Shown: piece after piece, positions 8,914-17,508 of the stretch | Layout of the letters: each line of letters begins with the position of its first letter | How positions within the stretch are numbered: position 1 is the first letter of the stretch | From: an uncultured Alphaproteobacteria bacterium | GTDB taxonomy: Bacteria; Pseudomonadota; Alphaproteobacteria; Bin95 | Direction: 5' to 3' | Length of the DNA: 64,000 nt | Assembly: GCA_938083135.1 (NCBI GenBank) | Contig: CALLKY010000032.1 | Location: 33,613-97,612 of the forward strand | Position numbers and translations under genes: made by a program | The notes under the pieces: model-generated | Told to the model about the DNA's origin: nothing | What the model saw: the letters and a program-made list of their open reading frames with translations, nothing else | Databases searched by the model: none

Positions 8914-10131
8914 ATGCACAATAGCCCAAAGCGGCCTTCAATGTTCGTCCTTATCGCGATGACCGCACTTGGACCCATGACGCTGAATATCATTGGCCCC
9001 GCAATGCCGGGATTGCAGGCTGTATATGGAGTCTCCTATCAGGCAGCGCAGTCCATGGTGTACATGTATCTGTTCGCATTCGCCGTAGCTCAACTCTTCT
9101 ATGGTCCATTGTCTGACCGTTACGGCAGACGTCCTATGGTGCTGATCGGTCTAGGGATTTTCTTGGCCGGCTCACTTCTAACGCTCATCGCAAATACAAT
9201 TGAAGTGCTGGCGGCTGGTCGGGCCTTGCAGGCGATTGGCGGATGCGCAGGCATGGCGCTTGCCCGCGCCGCCATCCGCGATGTTCATGACCGCGCAGGC
9301 TCTGCATCCATGATCGGCTATGTGACCTCAGCCATGGTCATAGCCCCCATGTTGGCGTCACCTATTGGCGGATGGCTGTTTGAGCACCACGGCCTTTTCG
9401 CCGTTTTGGCAATTCCATTGATCGCAGGAATCGCGACCTTCTCACTCTGCCTGGTTGGCCTACATGAAACACTTGCCACGCGTGGGACAACGCCTGTTCG
9501 CATCGGCGGTATCATCGTCGCGAATTTTCGGATTTTGTCGAACGCTAACTACAGGGCCTATGCGCTGCCGGCAGCATTCAGCGCGACGGCATACTATATC
9601 TTCGTCGCTTGCTCCCCCTATGTCTCTGAAACACTCATGCATGTCAGCCCGACTGAGTATGGGCTTTGGTTCCTCTCACTTTCCATCGCCTACATGATTG
9701 GGAATTGGCTGACAGGTCGGTTTAGCCGCCGTATTGGCAGTGACCGCATGATCTGGACAGGGTATTTCCTCGCACTTTTCGGCCTTGCGATCATGGCCTG
9801 GCTTGCGGGGATAGCCGCCCTTGGCCCTGCCGCGATGTTCCTGTTGATGGGATTTGTATCCGCAGGGAATGGCCTTTCAACGGCGAATTCCATAGCCGGT
9901 GCCATCAGCGCGGACCCGGCTCAAGCAGGTGCGGCCTCTGGCATGACAGGATTTCTGCAGATGATCATGGGCGCTGTTGGCGGCATCCTGATCAGCTTCG
10001 CACTTGAAGCGACCAAGCTCCCGTTCACCCTGACATTGGGGATGCTGGCGTCTACGCTGATTGCAATCTATTTGTTTGCCGCCGCCAAAACCTCAGGCCG
10101 CCTTTCGGGCCGCCCCTCGCATTCCCAGTAA
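8914..10131 (+). CDS. Bcr/CflA-type MFS drug exporter
   Basis: A 405-residue transporter with twelve predicted membrane helices. The first helix reads MTALGPMTLNIIGPAMP and is followed by FAVAQLFYGPLSDRYGRRPMVLIGL, the MFS motif A loop typical of the Bcr/CflA (DHA1) drug:H+ antiporters. GRALQAIGGCAGMALARAAIRD matches the motif that precedes helix 5 in this subgroup. It probably exports toxic compounds from the cytoplasm using proton influx; the substrate is unknown. The start at 8914 has no clear ribosome-binding site, and Met10 (8941) is possible. The 3' end runs 64 bp into the convergent LysR gene, which may control it. Confidence 0.85.
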   Translation: MHNSPKRPSMFVLIAMTALGPMTLNIIGPAMPGLQAVYGVSYQAAQSMVYMYLFAFAVAQLFYGPLSDRYGRRPMVLIGLGIFLAGSLLTLIANTIEVLAAGRALQAIGGCAGMALARAAIRDVHDRAGSASMIGYVTSAMVIAPMLASPIGGWLFEHHGLFAVLAIPLIAGIATFSLCLVGLHETLATRGTTPVRIGGIIVANFRILSNANYRAYALPAAFSATAYYIFVACSPYVSETLMHVSPTEYGLWFLSLSIAYMIGNWLTGRFSRRIGSDRMIWTGYFLALFGLAIMAWLAGIAALGPAAMFLLMGFVSAGNGLSTANSIAGAISADPAQAGAASGMTGFLQMIMGAVGGILISFALEATKLPFTLTLGMLASTLIAIYLFAAAKTSGRLSGRPSHSQ

Positions 10132-11039
10132 GGCACGGGACCAAAGGTCTCGACCAGGTAATCCACGAAGGCCCGCACTTTTGCAGACAGATGCCGCGCA
10201 TGGGGATAAATTGCGTGAATTGCGGTTTCCTGCGCGACAAGGTCTGCCTCGTGGCCCGGCAGCAAGCGCTCAAGCCGTCCGTTGAACACGTCATTGCCGC
10301 AGGTCCATGTGGGCAGTAACGCAATGCCAAGCCCGCCAAGTGCTGCGGAATGCAAGGCTTCCGCGTTGTTCGCCGTCAACGGCCCAGTCACGCGCACCTT
10401 GGAGAGAACACCGTCTTCGGCGCGGATATGCCATTCCGCCAAGCTGACGTTCAATTTGTAGACAAGGCACTTATGATTAGCCAAATCTTCTGGCGACTTC
10501 GGTGCCCCATTGGCCGCAAGATATTCTGGTGATGCCACGAGCACACGGCGATTGGGCGCAAGGCGTCGCGCAATCAAGCTTGAATCGCTCAATCCACCAA
10601 CGCGAATAACAACGTCTGCACCAGATTCAATCACATCAACAAAATGATCTGTTAGCGTCAGATCGATCGAGACATCCGGGAATTTGTGGCAAAAATCTGC
10701 GACATGCGGCGCGATGTGACGGCGGCCAAAAACCACGGGCGCATTCAATTTCAGCAAACCGCGCGGGGTTGCTTCCAATTGCGCTACGGCGGCATTTGTT
10801 TCAGACACTTCGCTTAGAATTCGGCGGACCCGTTCGTAATAAACCTCACCAGCGTGTGTCAAACTGAGACTTCTGGTAGAGCGGTTCAATAACCGTGCAT
10901 TCAACGCGTCTTCCAGCCCATTGACCTGTCGCGAGACTGACGAGGCTGCTAGCCCCAGGCGCCGACCTGCCTCAGAAAACGACCCGGCATCAACGACTTC
11001 CGCGAACAAACGCATCCCCGTTAGCATATCCATAGTCAT
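10068..11039 (-). CDS. LysR-family transcriptional regulator
   Basis: The N-terminal winged helix-turn-helix is clear: FAEVVDAGSFSEAGRRLGLAASSVSRQVNGLED within the first ~45 residues, followed by LLNRSTRSLSLTHAG. The C-terminal two-lobed effector domain (from ~residue 90) ends with an unusually charged extension. It is probably a CrgA/DmlR-like LysR member. The preferred start is ATG 11039, with GGGGG immediately upstream; ATG 11033 fits the same ribosome-binding site with better spacing, and the TTG at 11051 is unlikely. It is convergent with, and overlaps, the MFS pump, so the two share 64 coding bases. The target genes and effector are not evident, and no neighbour is divergently transcribed from it at close range. 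Confidence 0.87.
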   Translation of the reverse strand: MTMDMLTGMRLFAEVVDAGSFSEAGRRLGLAASSVSRQVNGLEDALNARLLNRSTRSLSLTHAGEVYYERVRRILSEVSETNAAVAQLEATPRGLLKLNAPVVFGRRHIAPHVADFCHKFPDVSIDLTLTDHFVDVIESGADVVIRVGGLSDSSLIARRLAPNRRVLVASPEYLAANGAPKSPEDLANHKCLVYKLNVSLAEWHIRAEDGVLSKVRVTGPLTANNAEALHSAALGGLGIALLPTWTCGNDVFNGRLERLLPGHEADLVAQETAIHAIYPHARHLSAKVRAFVDYLVETFGPVPYWECEGRPERRPEVLAAANK

Positions 11040-11149
11040 TTCCCCCGCCAATTGGCTCAGTCATGAAACTAGGCTTTATACGCAAACAAGCAATGTTACG
11101 GATCACACAAAATTTCTTAATAAACTCTACTAAAACATGGGCTATTGGC

Positions 11150-12928
11150 TTACACGCCGCTGATATATCCCCTTGGGGTATACAGAACATCGTGTCCGCC
11201 GAGCTTTGTCTGCCGTGTTCTGGATGATCCAACAATGATGGTTGTCAGCATATCGCATGCATCAGGGGTGAGCGCTTCAAGCGTTGAATACACAATGGAT
11301 TCTTCTGGGCGGCCAAGGTTTCGGGCATAGGCAATTGGCGTATTGGCAGGGCGATGAGCAAGCAGAATATCCCGCGCTTTGATTAGCCCTTCCCGCCGTC
11401 TTTTAGAGACCGGATTGTAGAACGCGATCACGAAGTCACCGATAGCAGCACCGTTCAAGCGTTGCTCGATTGTAGCCCAGGGCGTGAGTAGATCTGAAAG
11501 TGAAATCGCGCAGAAATCATGGCCAAGCGGTGCGCCGGTTCGCGCCGCCGCCATTTGCATGGCGCTGACACCTGGGATGATGTCGAGATTGATCCGGTTC
11601 CATTCGGCATTGTTCTCCGCATCCATCTCCTCTAGCGCCAATGTCGCCAGCGCATAGACGCCAGGATCGCCAGACGCGAGCAGCGCCACACTCCGACCAG
11701 TCGCCGCCAGCGCAAGTGCATGGCGCGCCCGGTCTCGCTCCGCACCTAGAGGGAATGGGTGCAATACTGTCGTGGACGAAATGGCATCTGCAGCAAGGTC
11801 AAGATAGAGCCCATAACCGACGACATCTTCCGCTTGGCAGATTGCATCCGTCGCAGCCGGGACCCTGAAAGCTGGGTCGCCAGGCCCCAACCCAACAATC
11901 TTCAGCGCACCCTGTGGCCTGCCTAAAGTCTTGGCTGCAATCGGCAAGACTGCGCGGGCAATGGCAGTCGTAACCTGCGCGCCCTTCACTTTTGGCACGA
12001 TGAGCGTCGCACCCGGCCCAGCAGCAGCCAGTGCCGCCGCTTCCGCAACGCCAGGAACGCCAACCTCCTGCAGCACCACGGCGGATGGATTGCGCAATCT
12101 TGGAGCAAGCTGACGGAGCTCACCGGAGCCGAAGAACCGAGCCGGCACACCAAATGCAGCGCCAACTGCATGGACAGCCACCTCGTCGGCTTTCACGTCA
12201 ATTGATGCAATGACGGCGACAGAGGCTGGATGCAGATCGGCCTTCAACAGCACTGCGCGTACGTGTTCGATAAGCGCATCTGGCGGTGTGTCTCGCTCAC
12301 ACCCGACACCAATCGCGATCGTTGGCGGGATTAGCCGTGGTGTAGCGCCAGCAGCCTCTGCCGCATCACCTACCGAAATCAAAGGCCCGGCATCTGCCTT
12401 GGTCAACCAATTCGGCTGCGGGCCAGAGCCTGAAAAACGGACGCCGCCTGCCGTTATAGCCGCCTGCAAAAGCAGCTTCGCGTCCCCGTTAGCCTCCAAC
12501 CGCCAGCCATCCGGCGGATCATCCAATGCAGCCCCTAAAATCGAATCACTGCCTGTAGTGACAGCCGCCTGCCCATCCAGCGCTTGCGCCAACGCATTTG
12601 CGAGCTTATTGCCGCCGTGATGTCCGCCAAGCAGCGGAACAACGTGGGCACCATCCAAAGATACGGCGATGACGGGTGGTTCCTGGTGCTTATCTGCAAG
12701 CTCTGACGCGAGAATGCGAATAACTGCACCGCTTGCCATGAAGGCGATGATCGGCCTGCCCGCATTAAACAGTGCGCGAAGGTGTGCTCCTGTCGCCTCA
12801 AAGGTTACATCTGCGCCACTGGTTCGCCCTTCAAGCCCATGGATCTCGCCATGCCCGAGCGCTGCCTTGGCCTTCTGTGCAGTCTCGAGCCCAGGCGGGT
12901 TTAGCGCGATGAAAACAAGACCATCCAT
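11150..12928 (-). CDS. cobJ: CbiG-CobJ fusion: cobalt-precorrin-5A hydrolase/precorrin-3B C17-methyltransferase
   Basis: A two-part cobalamin enzyme. Residues ~1-330 are CbiG-like: an N-terminal FIALNPPG start, GRPIIAFMASGAVIRIL and PLLGGHHGGNKLA, then the CbiG C-terminal/CobE-like domain from IAIGVGCERDTP to roughly residue 330. Residues ~343-592 are an SAM-dependent methyltransferase of the CobJ type: KIVGLGPGDP, VGYGLYLDL, LLASGDPGVYALA, IPGVSAMQMAAARTGAPLGHDFCAISLSDL and AFYNPVSKRR. CbiG opens the delta-lactone and releases acetaldehyde in the cobalt-early pathway, while CobJ contracts the ring. ATG 12928 overlaps the cobI stop by one base (TGATG), implying translational coupling; the TTG at 12931 is the alternative. 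It is last in the five-gene block. Confidence 0.9.
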   Translation of the reverse strand: MDGLVFIALNPPGLETAQKAKAALGHGEIHGLEGRTSGADVTFEATGAHLRALFNAGRPIIAFMASGAVIRILASELADKHQEPPVIAVSLDGAHVVPLLGGHHGGNKLANALAQALDGQAAVTTGSDSILGAALDDPPDGWRLEANGDAKLLLQAAITAGGVRFSGSGPQPNWLTKADAGPLISVGDAAEAAGATPRLIPPTIAIGVGCERDTPPDALIEHVRAVLLKADLHPASVAVIASIDVKADEVAVHAVGAAFGVPARFFGSGELRQLAPRLRNPSAVVLQEVGVPGVAEAAALAAAGPGATLIVPKVKGAQVTTAIARAVLPIAAKTLGRPQGALKIVGLGPGDPAFRVPAATDAICQAEDVVGYGLYLDLAADAISSTTVLHPFPLGAERDRARHALALAATGRSVALLASGDPGVYALATLALEEMDAENNAEWNRINLDIIPGVSAMQMAAARTGAPLGHDFCAISLSDLLTPWATIEQRLNGAAIGDFVIAFYNPVSKRRREGLIKARDILLAHRPANTPIAYARNLGRPEESIVYSTLEALTPDACDMLTTIIVGSSRTRQTKLGGHDVLYTPRGYISGV

Positions 12929-13632
12929 CAAAATACTGCCGTCCCACGTCGCCGCGTGAGGATAAGGGAAAAGTATGGCGCGCGACCTTCCATCACATCT
13001 TTCAGCGGGCGCACCCGCGCATCCGGCATGGTCGCCCGCTCGACGAGAACGGCTGTATCTAGCAGCCCGAGCCGTGACAGCAACGCCTTCAGTCTGCCGA
13101 CATGCCTGCCGACCTTTAGGATAGCCGCCGCTTCTGTGGCGCTCAGCAAGCGCTCAAGCGCTTCGTCATCCAGGATACCCGGCAAGACTGCCAGCGGCTC
13201 ATCACGGAGTGCAAGCGGCCTGCCAGCCATTCCAGCGGTTGCGCCAAGCGACGACACGCCAGGAATAATCTCGACCGGCCAATCTGTTGAGAGCCGGTCG
13301 AACAGATACATAAAAGACCCATAGAGGCACGGATCGCCCTGACAAAGGACCGCCACTGTTTTGCCCTTGTCTAACTCCGCTGTAATTGCAGCCGCCCCGG
13401 CACCGTAAGCCTCATCTGCCGGAAATGTGGCGGGGTCGAGGGGCATACGAACCGGGATTTCTAGCTGCTGCGCTGAAAGATGCGCTGCGGCGATGCTACG
13501 GGCGAAACTTGGACCATCCGGCGGTGCCGGGTAAGCCACGACATCTGCAGCCGCGATCACACGGGCCGCCTTCAATGTGATCAATTCCGAGTCACCCGGC
13601 CCCAAGCCGACGCCATATACTTTGCCGCCCAT
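12928..13632 (-). CDS. cobI: precorrin-2 C20-methyltransferase
   Basis: Methylates precorrin-2 (or cobalt-factor II) at C20 using S-adenosylmethionine, giving precorrin-3A, early in corrin ring synthesis. The 234-residue tetrapyrrole methylase has the GVGLGPGDSELITLKA nucleotide loop at residues 6-21, AYPAPPDG, the second loop VLCQGDPCLYGSFMYL, and IIPGVSSLGATAG. ATG 13632 is chosen over the frame opening at 13686 because it immediately precedes the family N-terminus and overlaps the cobL stop by one base (TAATG), with AAGGA about ten bases upstream. Both ends overlap neighbours by a single base, so expression is probably coupled along the operon. Confidence 0.92.
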   Translation of the reverse strand: MGGKVYGVGLGPGDSELITLKAARVIAAADVVAYPAPPDGPSFARSIAAAHLSAQQLEIPVRMPLDPATFPADEAYGAGAAAITAELDKGKTVAVLCQGDPCLYGSFMYLFDRLSTDWPVEIIPGVSSLGATAGMAGRPLALRDEPLAVLPGILDDEALERLLSATEAAAILKVGRHVGRLKALLSRLGLLDTAVLVERATMPDARVRPLKDVMEGRAPYFSLILTRRRGTAVF

Positions 13633-14849
13633 TAAAGACCGTCCTTCGCCGCATGCCATTGGGTGACCGTCATTGAAGGTCGCCATCCATGAAACTGCCC
13701 CACCGGCACCGCCTGCTCAACGCTGATGCGTTCCAAAGCGCCGCCATAGGTTCTATGCGCCATATTCAGCACCTGCTCGCCCTCAAGCGTGACGGCATTG
13801 GCGACGATGCGGCCTCTGGGTTTCAGCGCGGCCCATGCAGCAGCCAGCAGTCCATCTTCCGATAGACCACCGCCAACGAATACTGCATCCGGCGCATCCA
13901 ATCCCTCCAAGCAAGTTGGGGCCTTATCCGTCAGAAGTCGCAATTCAGGAACGCCTAGCGCGCGAGCGTTTTCTTCAATCCGCAGTGCGCGCGCGGCAAT
14001 GGGTTCAATCGCGATCGCTTGTGCTCTTTCAACCGCCCGCAGCCATTCGATGGCGATCGCGCCAGATCCAGCGCCGATATCCCAGAGCAAATCACCCGGA
14101 AACGGTGCCAACTTCGCAAGCGTCGATGCTCGAACAACGCGCTTAGTCAGCTTGCCATCATGCAGAAACGCATCGTCTGGCAATCCTGGCGTTCGCCGTA
14201 GCGGCCTCGCATCTGGGCCAGCGATGCAGGTGATGGCTAACGTATTCAGCGCGCCCACATCTTGTTCTGTCCAGTTCGCAGCGATTTCGGCGACCCGGCG
14301 TTCCGTATCGCCGCCCATATCCGTTAGGGCAGTGATGTGACTTTCGCCCCAGCCGGATGTCGCTAGCATTCGGGCAACCTTCGCTGGCGTTTCGCCATCA
14401 TGAGAGAGCGCTAGTATCCGCGCGCCAGGGAATAGGCACCGACGAAGCCGTTCCAACGGGCGGCCATGTAGCGTGATGCATTCAACACCCTGTCGCGGCC
14501 ATCCCATGCGGGCCGCCGCCAAAGTGAATGCGCCAAGCGCCGGAACCACCATCACTTCGCTCGCCGGAAAGTGACGGAGCAGCGTTACACCAATGCCGTA
14601 ATCCAGCGGATCGCCTGTTGCGATCACAACAACATTCTGACCTCTGGCCGCTTCGATGAGCGAAACCGTTTCGGAAAGCGGGCTTTTCCATTGGAGGCGT
14701 TCGGCTGCATTCGCTGGCACCATATCCAGATGCCTGGCACCGCCGACGATAAGGTCCGCATCAGCAATGACCGCGCGCGCACCAGGAGATACCCCCTCCC
14801 AGCCAGAGAGATCCACACCGATGATAGAAAGCCACGGCTTGCCGCTCAT
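13632..14849 (-). CDS. cobL: precorrin-6Y C5,15-methyltransferase (decarboxylating), CbiE-CbiT fusion
   Basis: A bifunctional corrin enzyme methylating C5 and C15 and decarboxylating the C12 acetate. The N-terminal half (~residues 1-200) is the CbiE-type tetrapyrrole methylase: SIIGVDLSGWEGV, VVIATGDPLDYGIGVTL, and ALGAFTLAAARMGWPRQ. The C-terminal half (~215-405) is CbiT-like with the Rossmann SAM loop LLWDIGAGSGAIAIEWLR and AVFVGGGLSEDG. At 405 residues it is the usual fused CobL length. The start ATGA overlaps the cobH stop by four bases, and the stop overlaps the cobI start by one. No internal damage is visible. Confidence 0.92.
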   Translation of the reverse strand: MSGKPWLSIIGVDLSGWEGVSPGARAVIADADLIVGGARHLDMVPANAAERLQWKSPLSETVSLIEAARGQNVVVIATGDPLDYGIGVTLLRHFPASEVMVVPALGAFTLAAARMGWPRQGVECITLHGRPLERLRRCLFPGARILALSHDGETPAKVARMLATSGWGESHITALTDMGGDTERRVAEIAANWTEQDVGALNTLAITCIAGPDARPLRRTPGLPDDAFLHDGKLTKRVVRASTLAKLAPFPGDLLWDIGAGSGAIAIEWLRAVERAQAIAIEPIAARALRIEENARALGVPELRLLTDKAPTCLEGLDAPDAVFVGGGLSEDGLLAAAWAALKPRGRIVANAVTLEGEQVLNMAHRTYGGALERISVEQAVPVGQFHGWRPSMTVTQWHAAKDGL

Positions 14850-15499
14850 GCCGGCATTCCGCTAAGGGCGCCATTTAACGCTGCACTCGCCATAGCGCTG
14901 CCACCGCGACGTCCATGCAGTGTCACGAACGGTGGTGGATTTTGAAACGCCGCAAGCGCCTGCTTTGATTCAACGGCCCCAACAAACCCGACAGGAAATG
15001 CAAAAATTGCAGCAGGATACGTCTTTGTTTTATGCATTCGCTCTAACAAGCGAAACAATGCCGTCGGGGCATTTCCGATCAAGACGACAGCACCGGGCAG
15101 ATCGGCATCAGGCCAAAGATCAACACCTGCCATTGAGCGCGTAATCGCCTGTTCCTGCGCCAATGCAGCCGTTTCAGACGCACCGATAAACGTTTCAACC
15201 TTCTCCCCTTCCGGCAGCAAGCTGCGGATAACGCCAGCCGCGACCATCGCGACATCGGTGAACACAGTCCCGCCTGCCTGAAGGGCCGCGCATGCAGCGG
15301 CTGCGGGCGTTCCATGCCAGGCCAAATCAGCCGCGATATCCGTCATGCCGCAAGCATGCGCAACACGGATTGCGATTGGGCGGATGTCATCTGGCAGGCT
15401 GGCTAAATCAAGCTCAGACTGAACGGTCTTGAACGACTGCGCATAGATCGACCCTGGATCCGTCAGATAGTCGTATGGCGGCGCGTCAGGCGTCGTCAT
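14846..15499 (-). CDS. cobH: precorrin-8X methylmutase (CobH/CbiC)
   Basis: Moves the C11 methyl group to C12 to form hydrogenobyrinate or cobyrinate. The 217-residue product has the conserved YLTDPGSIYAQSF start, the catalytic His in RVAHACGMTDIAADL (near residue 48), and GNAPTALFRLLE and VGFVGAVESK in the second half. ATG 15499 gives a normal-length CobH; the open frame upstream to 15673 is only an alternate reading of the histidine-rich tail of cbiX and is not homologous. The gene overlaps cbiX by 14 bp and cobL by 4 bp. It belongs to the minus-strand cobalamin operon. Confidence 0.92.
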   Translation of the reverse strand: MTTPDAPPYDYLTDPGSIYAQSFKTVQSELDLASLPDDIRPIAIRVAHACGMTDIAADLAWHGTPAAAACAALQAGGTVFTDVAMVAAGVIRSLLPEGEKVETFIGASETAALAQEQAITRSMAGVDLWPDADLPGAVVLIGNAPTALFRLLERMHKTKTYPAAIFAFPVGFVGAVESKQALAAFQNPPPFVTLHGRRGGSAMASAALNGALSGMPA

Positions 15500-16463
15500 C
15501 GTGGCTGTGTTTGTGATGGTGGCCGTGATCATGGCTATGACCGTGACTGTGACCATGTCCGTGGCCATGCCCGTGATCATGATCATGCCCATCAACGCCC
15601 GCGCCGCGCACATGGTGATGATGCCCAACTTGTGGTGTGCCGACCTCACCTTCATAGCCAATGATCTGCTCACGATATTTGCAGAGCATGCAGTTCATTG
15701 CGTTATCGCCAGTTAGCGTTTCGGCGACCCGATCTGCAAATGCATCCAGCACCTTGGGATGATCTGCCAGATAAGGCGCGTCGATATAGTCGATCTCTGG
15801 GTTGGCCGCGCGCACTTTTGCGGTTTCATCCCGGATGCGCTTGATCAGAATGCCGGTAAACAGAAAATAGGGAAAAACGATAACGCGCTTGAAACCAAGC
15901 TTGGTCGCGCGCTCCAACCCTGGGGCGACGCGCGGATGCGCAACGCCGCTGTAACACACCTCTGCCCAGCCAAAGCCCATGCCTTCCCAAAGCATCCGCG
16001 CGACCTTGGACACATTGGAATTGGCGTCCGCATCATTCGTGCCGCGGCCAACGACCATCAGCAATGTATCTTCGCGCGCGACATCACTTGGATTGGCAGC
16101 CAACGCCTCCTCGATCCGCTCTTTACAGGCGGCAAGCAATTTGGGGTCAATCGCCAAATCACGGCCCATGCGCACATCTATGTCAGGATGCGCCCGGCTA
16201 AACTCATTGATCTCTGACGGCACGTCGTTCTTAACGTGGCCCGCAGCAAACAGCATGCCCGGAATAGCTATGATTCGTTCCATCCCGCGTTCTGCCAGGG
16301 CATCCAAGCCTTCGCGGATTACGGGTGTTGCGAACTCCAGGAAGCCACTATCAACATCATACTCCGGCAGCCGGGTTGTCAGCCCAGCCTTGAGGCTGCT
16401 GAACTCACGGATCGCGTCCGGGTCGCGGCTGCCATGGCCACAAATCATCACGCCTGTGCGCAT
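15486..16463 (-). CDS. cbiX: long-form sirohydrochlorin cobaltochelatase CbiX with MxCxxC and His-rich tail
   Basis: Inserts cobalt into sirohydrochlorin, the entry step of the cobalt-early cobalamin route. Two CbiX domains are visible: the first begins MICGHGSRDPDA (His at the metal site) and continues with AIPGMLFAAGHVKNDVP; the second has VVGRGTNDADANSNV and VIVFPYFLFTGILIKRI. After residue ~250 comes M256-N-C258-M-L-C261, an MxCxxC motif like the one that houses a 4Fe-4S centre in the long CbiX of Bacillus megaterium (established for that family). From ~285 the tail alternates His with Gly, Asp and Ser, probably to store or hand over cobalt. This 325-residue protein heads the minus-strand operon, 49 bp from divergent cbiB/cobD. 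Confidence 0.92.
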   Translation of the reverse strand: MRTGVMICGHGSRDPDAIREFSSLKAGLTTRLPEYDVDSGFLEFATPVIREGLDALAERGMERIIAIPGMLFAAGHVKNDVPSEINEFSRAHPDIDVRMGRDLAIDPKLLAACKERIEEALAANPSDVAREDTLLMVVGRGTNDADANSNVSKVARMLWEGMGFGWAEVCYSGVAHPRVAPGLERATKLGFKRVIVFPYFLFTGILIKRIRDETAKVRAANPEIDYIDAPYLADHPKVLDAFADRVAETLTGDNAMNCMLCKYREQIIGYEGEVGTPQVGHHHHVRGAGVDGHDHDHGHGHGHGHSHGHSHDHGHHHKHSHDDDA

Positions 16464-16512
16464 AAGATATTTTCCATTCGGAATACGGATCGGGACTCAC
16501 TAGATTGGAGTT

Positions 16513-17502
16513 ATGTTAGAGACCGCCGTCGCCATCACCGTCAAGCCATTCTGGACACTCGCCCTGGCGTTATTGATTGACGCCGCTATCGGGGACCCAC
16601 CTTGGCTATGGCGCCGTATCCCGCACCCCGCCGCCATTATTGGCAGCGCTATCGGCTGGGCAGAGCGACGCCTGAACCGGGCCACGCGGCCAGAAAGCGA
16701 CCGGAAACTGCGCGGCTTAGTCACGACACTTGCCTTCCTGGCCTTGGCCGCCCTGATCGGCTGGATACTTGAGGGCCTTCTAACCGGCAGTGGATTCGCA
16801 CTGGTGCTGGAGGCTGTCGTGGTCGCTGTTCTGATTGCACAACGGAGCCTGTTTGATCATGTGCGCGCCGTTGCTTCTGCCTTGGATATATCGGTTGAAG
16901 CCGGGCGAATTGCCGTTGCGCATATCGTTGGACGTGATCCTGACGCATTGGATGAACACGGCGTCGCGCGGGCGAGCCTTGAGAGCCTGTTCGAAAACTT
17001 CTCAGATGGTGTCGCAGCCCCGGCGTTCTGGTACGTGGTGTTCGGACTACCTGGTCTGCTTGCTTATAAGACGCTGAATACGCTGGACAGCATGATCGGC
17101 CATAAAACGGAACGCTATAAGGCGTTCGGCATGGCGGCGGCAAAGCTCGATGATGTCGCGAACTGGATACCTGCCAGACTGTCAGCACTGCTCATCAGCG
17201 CTGCTGCCGCCTTTACGCCAGGTTGCTCTGCCAGGCGCGCGCTCCACACAGCCCTTCGGGACGCGAAAAAACATGCATCCCCCAATGCTGGTTGGCCGGA
17301 AGCCGCCGCCGCAGGCGCGCTTAATCTGGCGCTTGCGGGACCGCGTAGCTATGGCAAAGACCTCGTAGACGACCACTGGATGGGCGACGGACGCGCACGC
17401 GCCGACACCCCGGATATCCGGCGCGGCCTCTACCTATTCTCCATCGCCTGCCTGCTGCACTTAGTGATGTGGGCTGTCATTGGCTTTCTGATGGCAGGAT
17501 AA
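16513..17502 (+). CDS. cobD: adenosylcobinamide-phosphate synthase (CobD/CbiB)
   Basis: An integral membrane enzyme that joins the aminopropanol arm to adenosylcobyric acid. The 329-residue protein has the family start LLIDAAIGDPPWLWRRIPHPAAI-like, the loop DEHGVARASLESLFENFSDG near residue 140, AFWYVVFGLPG, and DSMIGHKTERY near 195, with several hydrophobic helices including a C-terminal one. It is divergent from cbiX with only 49 bp between start codons, so the cobalamin operon and cobD probably share a compact promoter region. No cobalamin riboswitch can fit there. GGAG lies only two bases before ATG 16513, an unusually short spacing, but no better start exists nearby. Confidence 0.92.
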   Translation: MLETAVAITVKPFWTLALALLIDAAIGDPPWLWRRIPHPAAIIGSAIGWAERRLNRATRPESDRKLRGLVTTLAFLALAALIGWILEGLLTGSGFALVLEAVVVAVLIAQRSLFDHVRAVASALDISVEAGRIAVAHIVGRDPDALDEHGVARASLESLFENFSDGVAAPAFWYVVFGLPGLLAYKTLNTLDSMIGHKTERYKAFGMAAAKLDDVANWIPARLSALLISAAAAFTPGCSARRALHTALRDAKKHASPNAGWPEAAAAGALNLALAGPRSYGKDLVDDHWMGDGRARADTPDIRRGLYLFSIACLLHLVMWAVIGFLMAG

Positions 17503-17508
17503 GCCAGA

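Noticed and set aside
15501..15716. 71-codon plus-strand frame over the cbiX tail
   Set aside because: It is the reverse reading of the His/Gly/Asp-rich codon repeats, with no independent ribosome-binding site.
16464..16512. Cobalamin riboswitch between cbiX and cobD
   Set aside because: Only 49 bp separate the divergent start codons, too short for a B12 riboswitch, and no B12-box sequence is seen.
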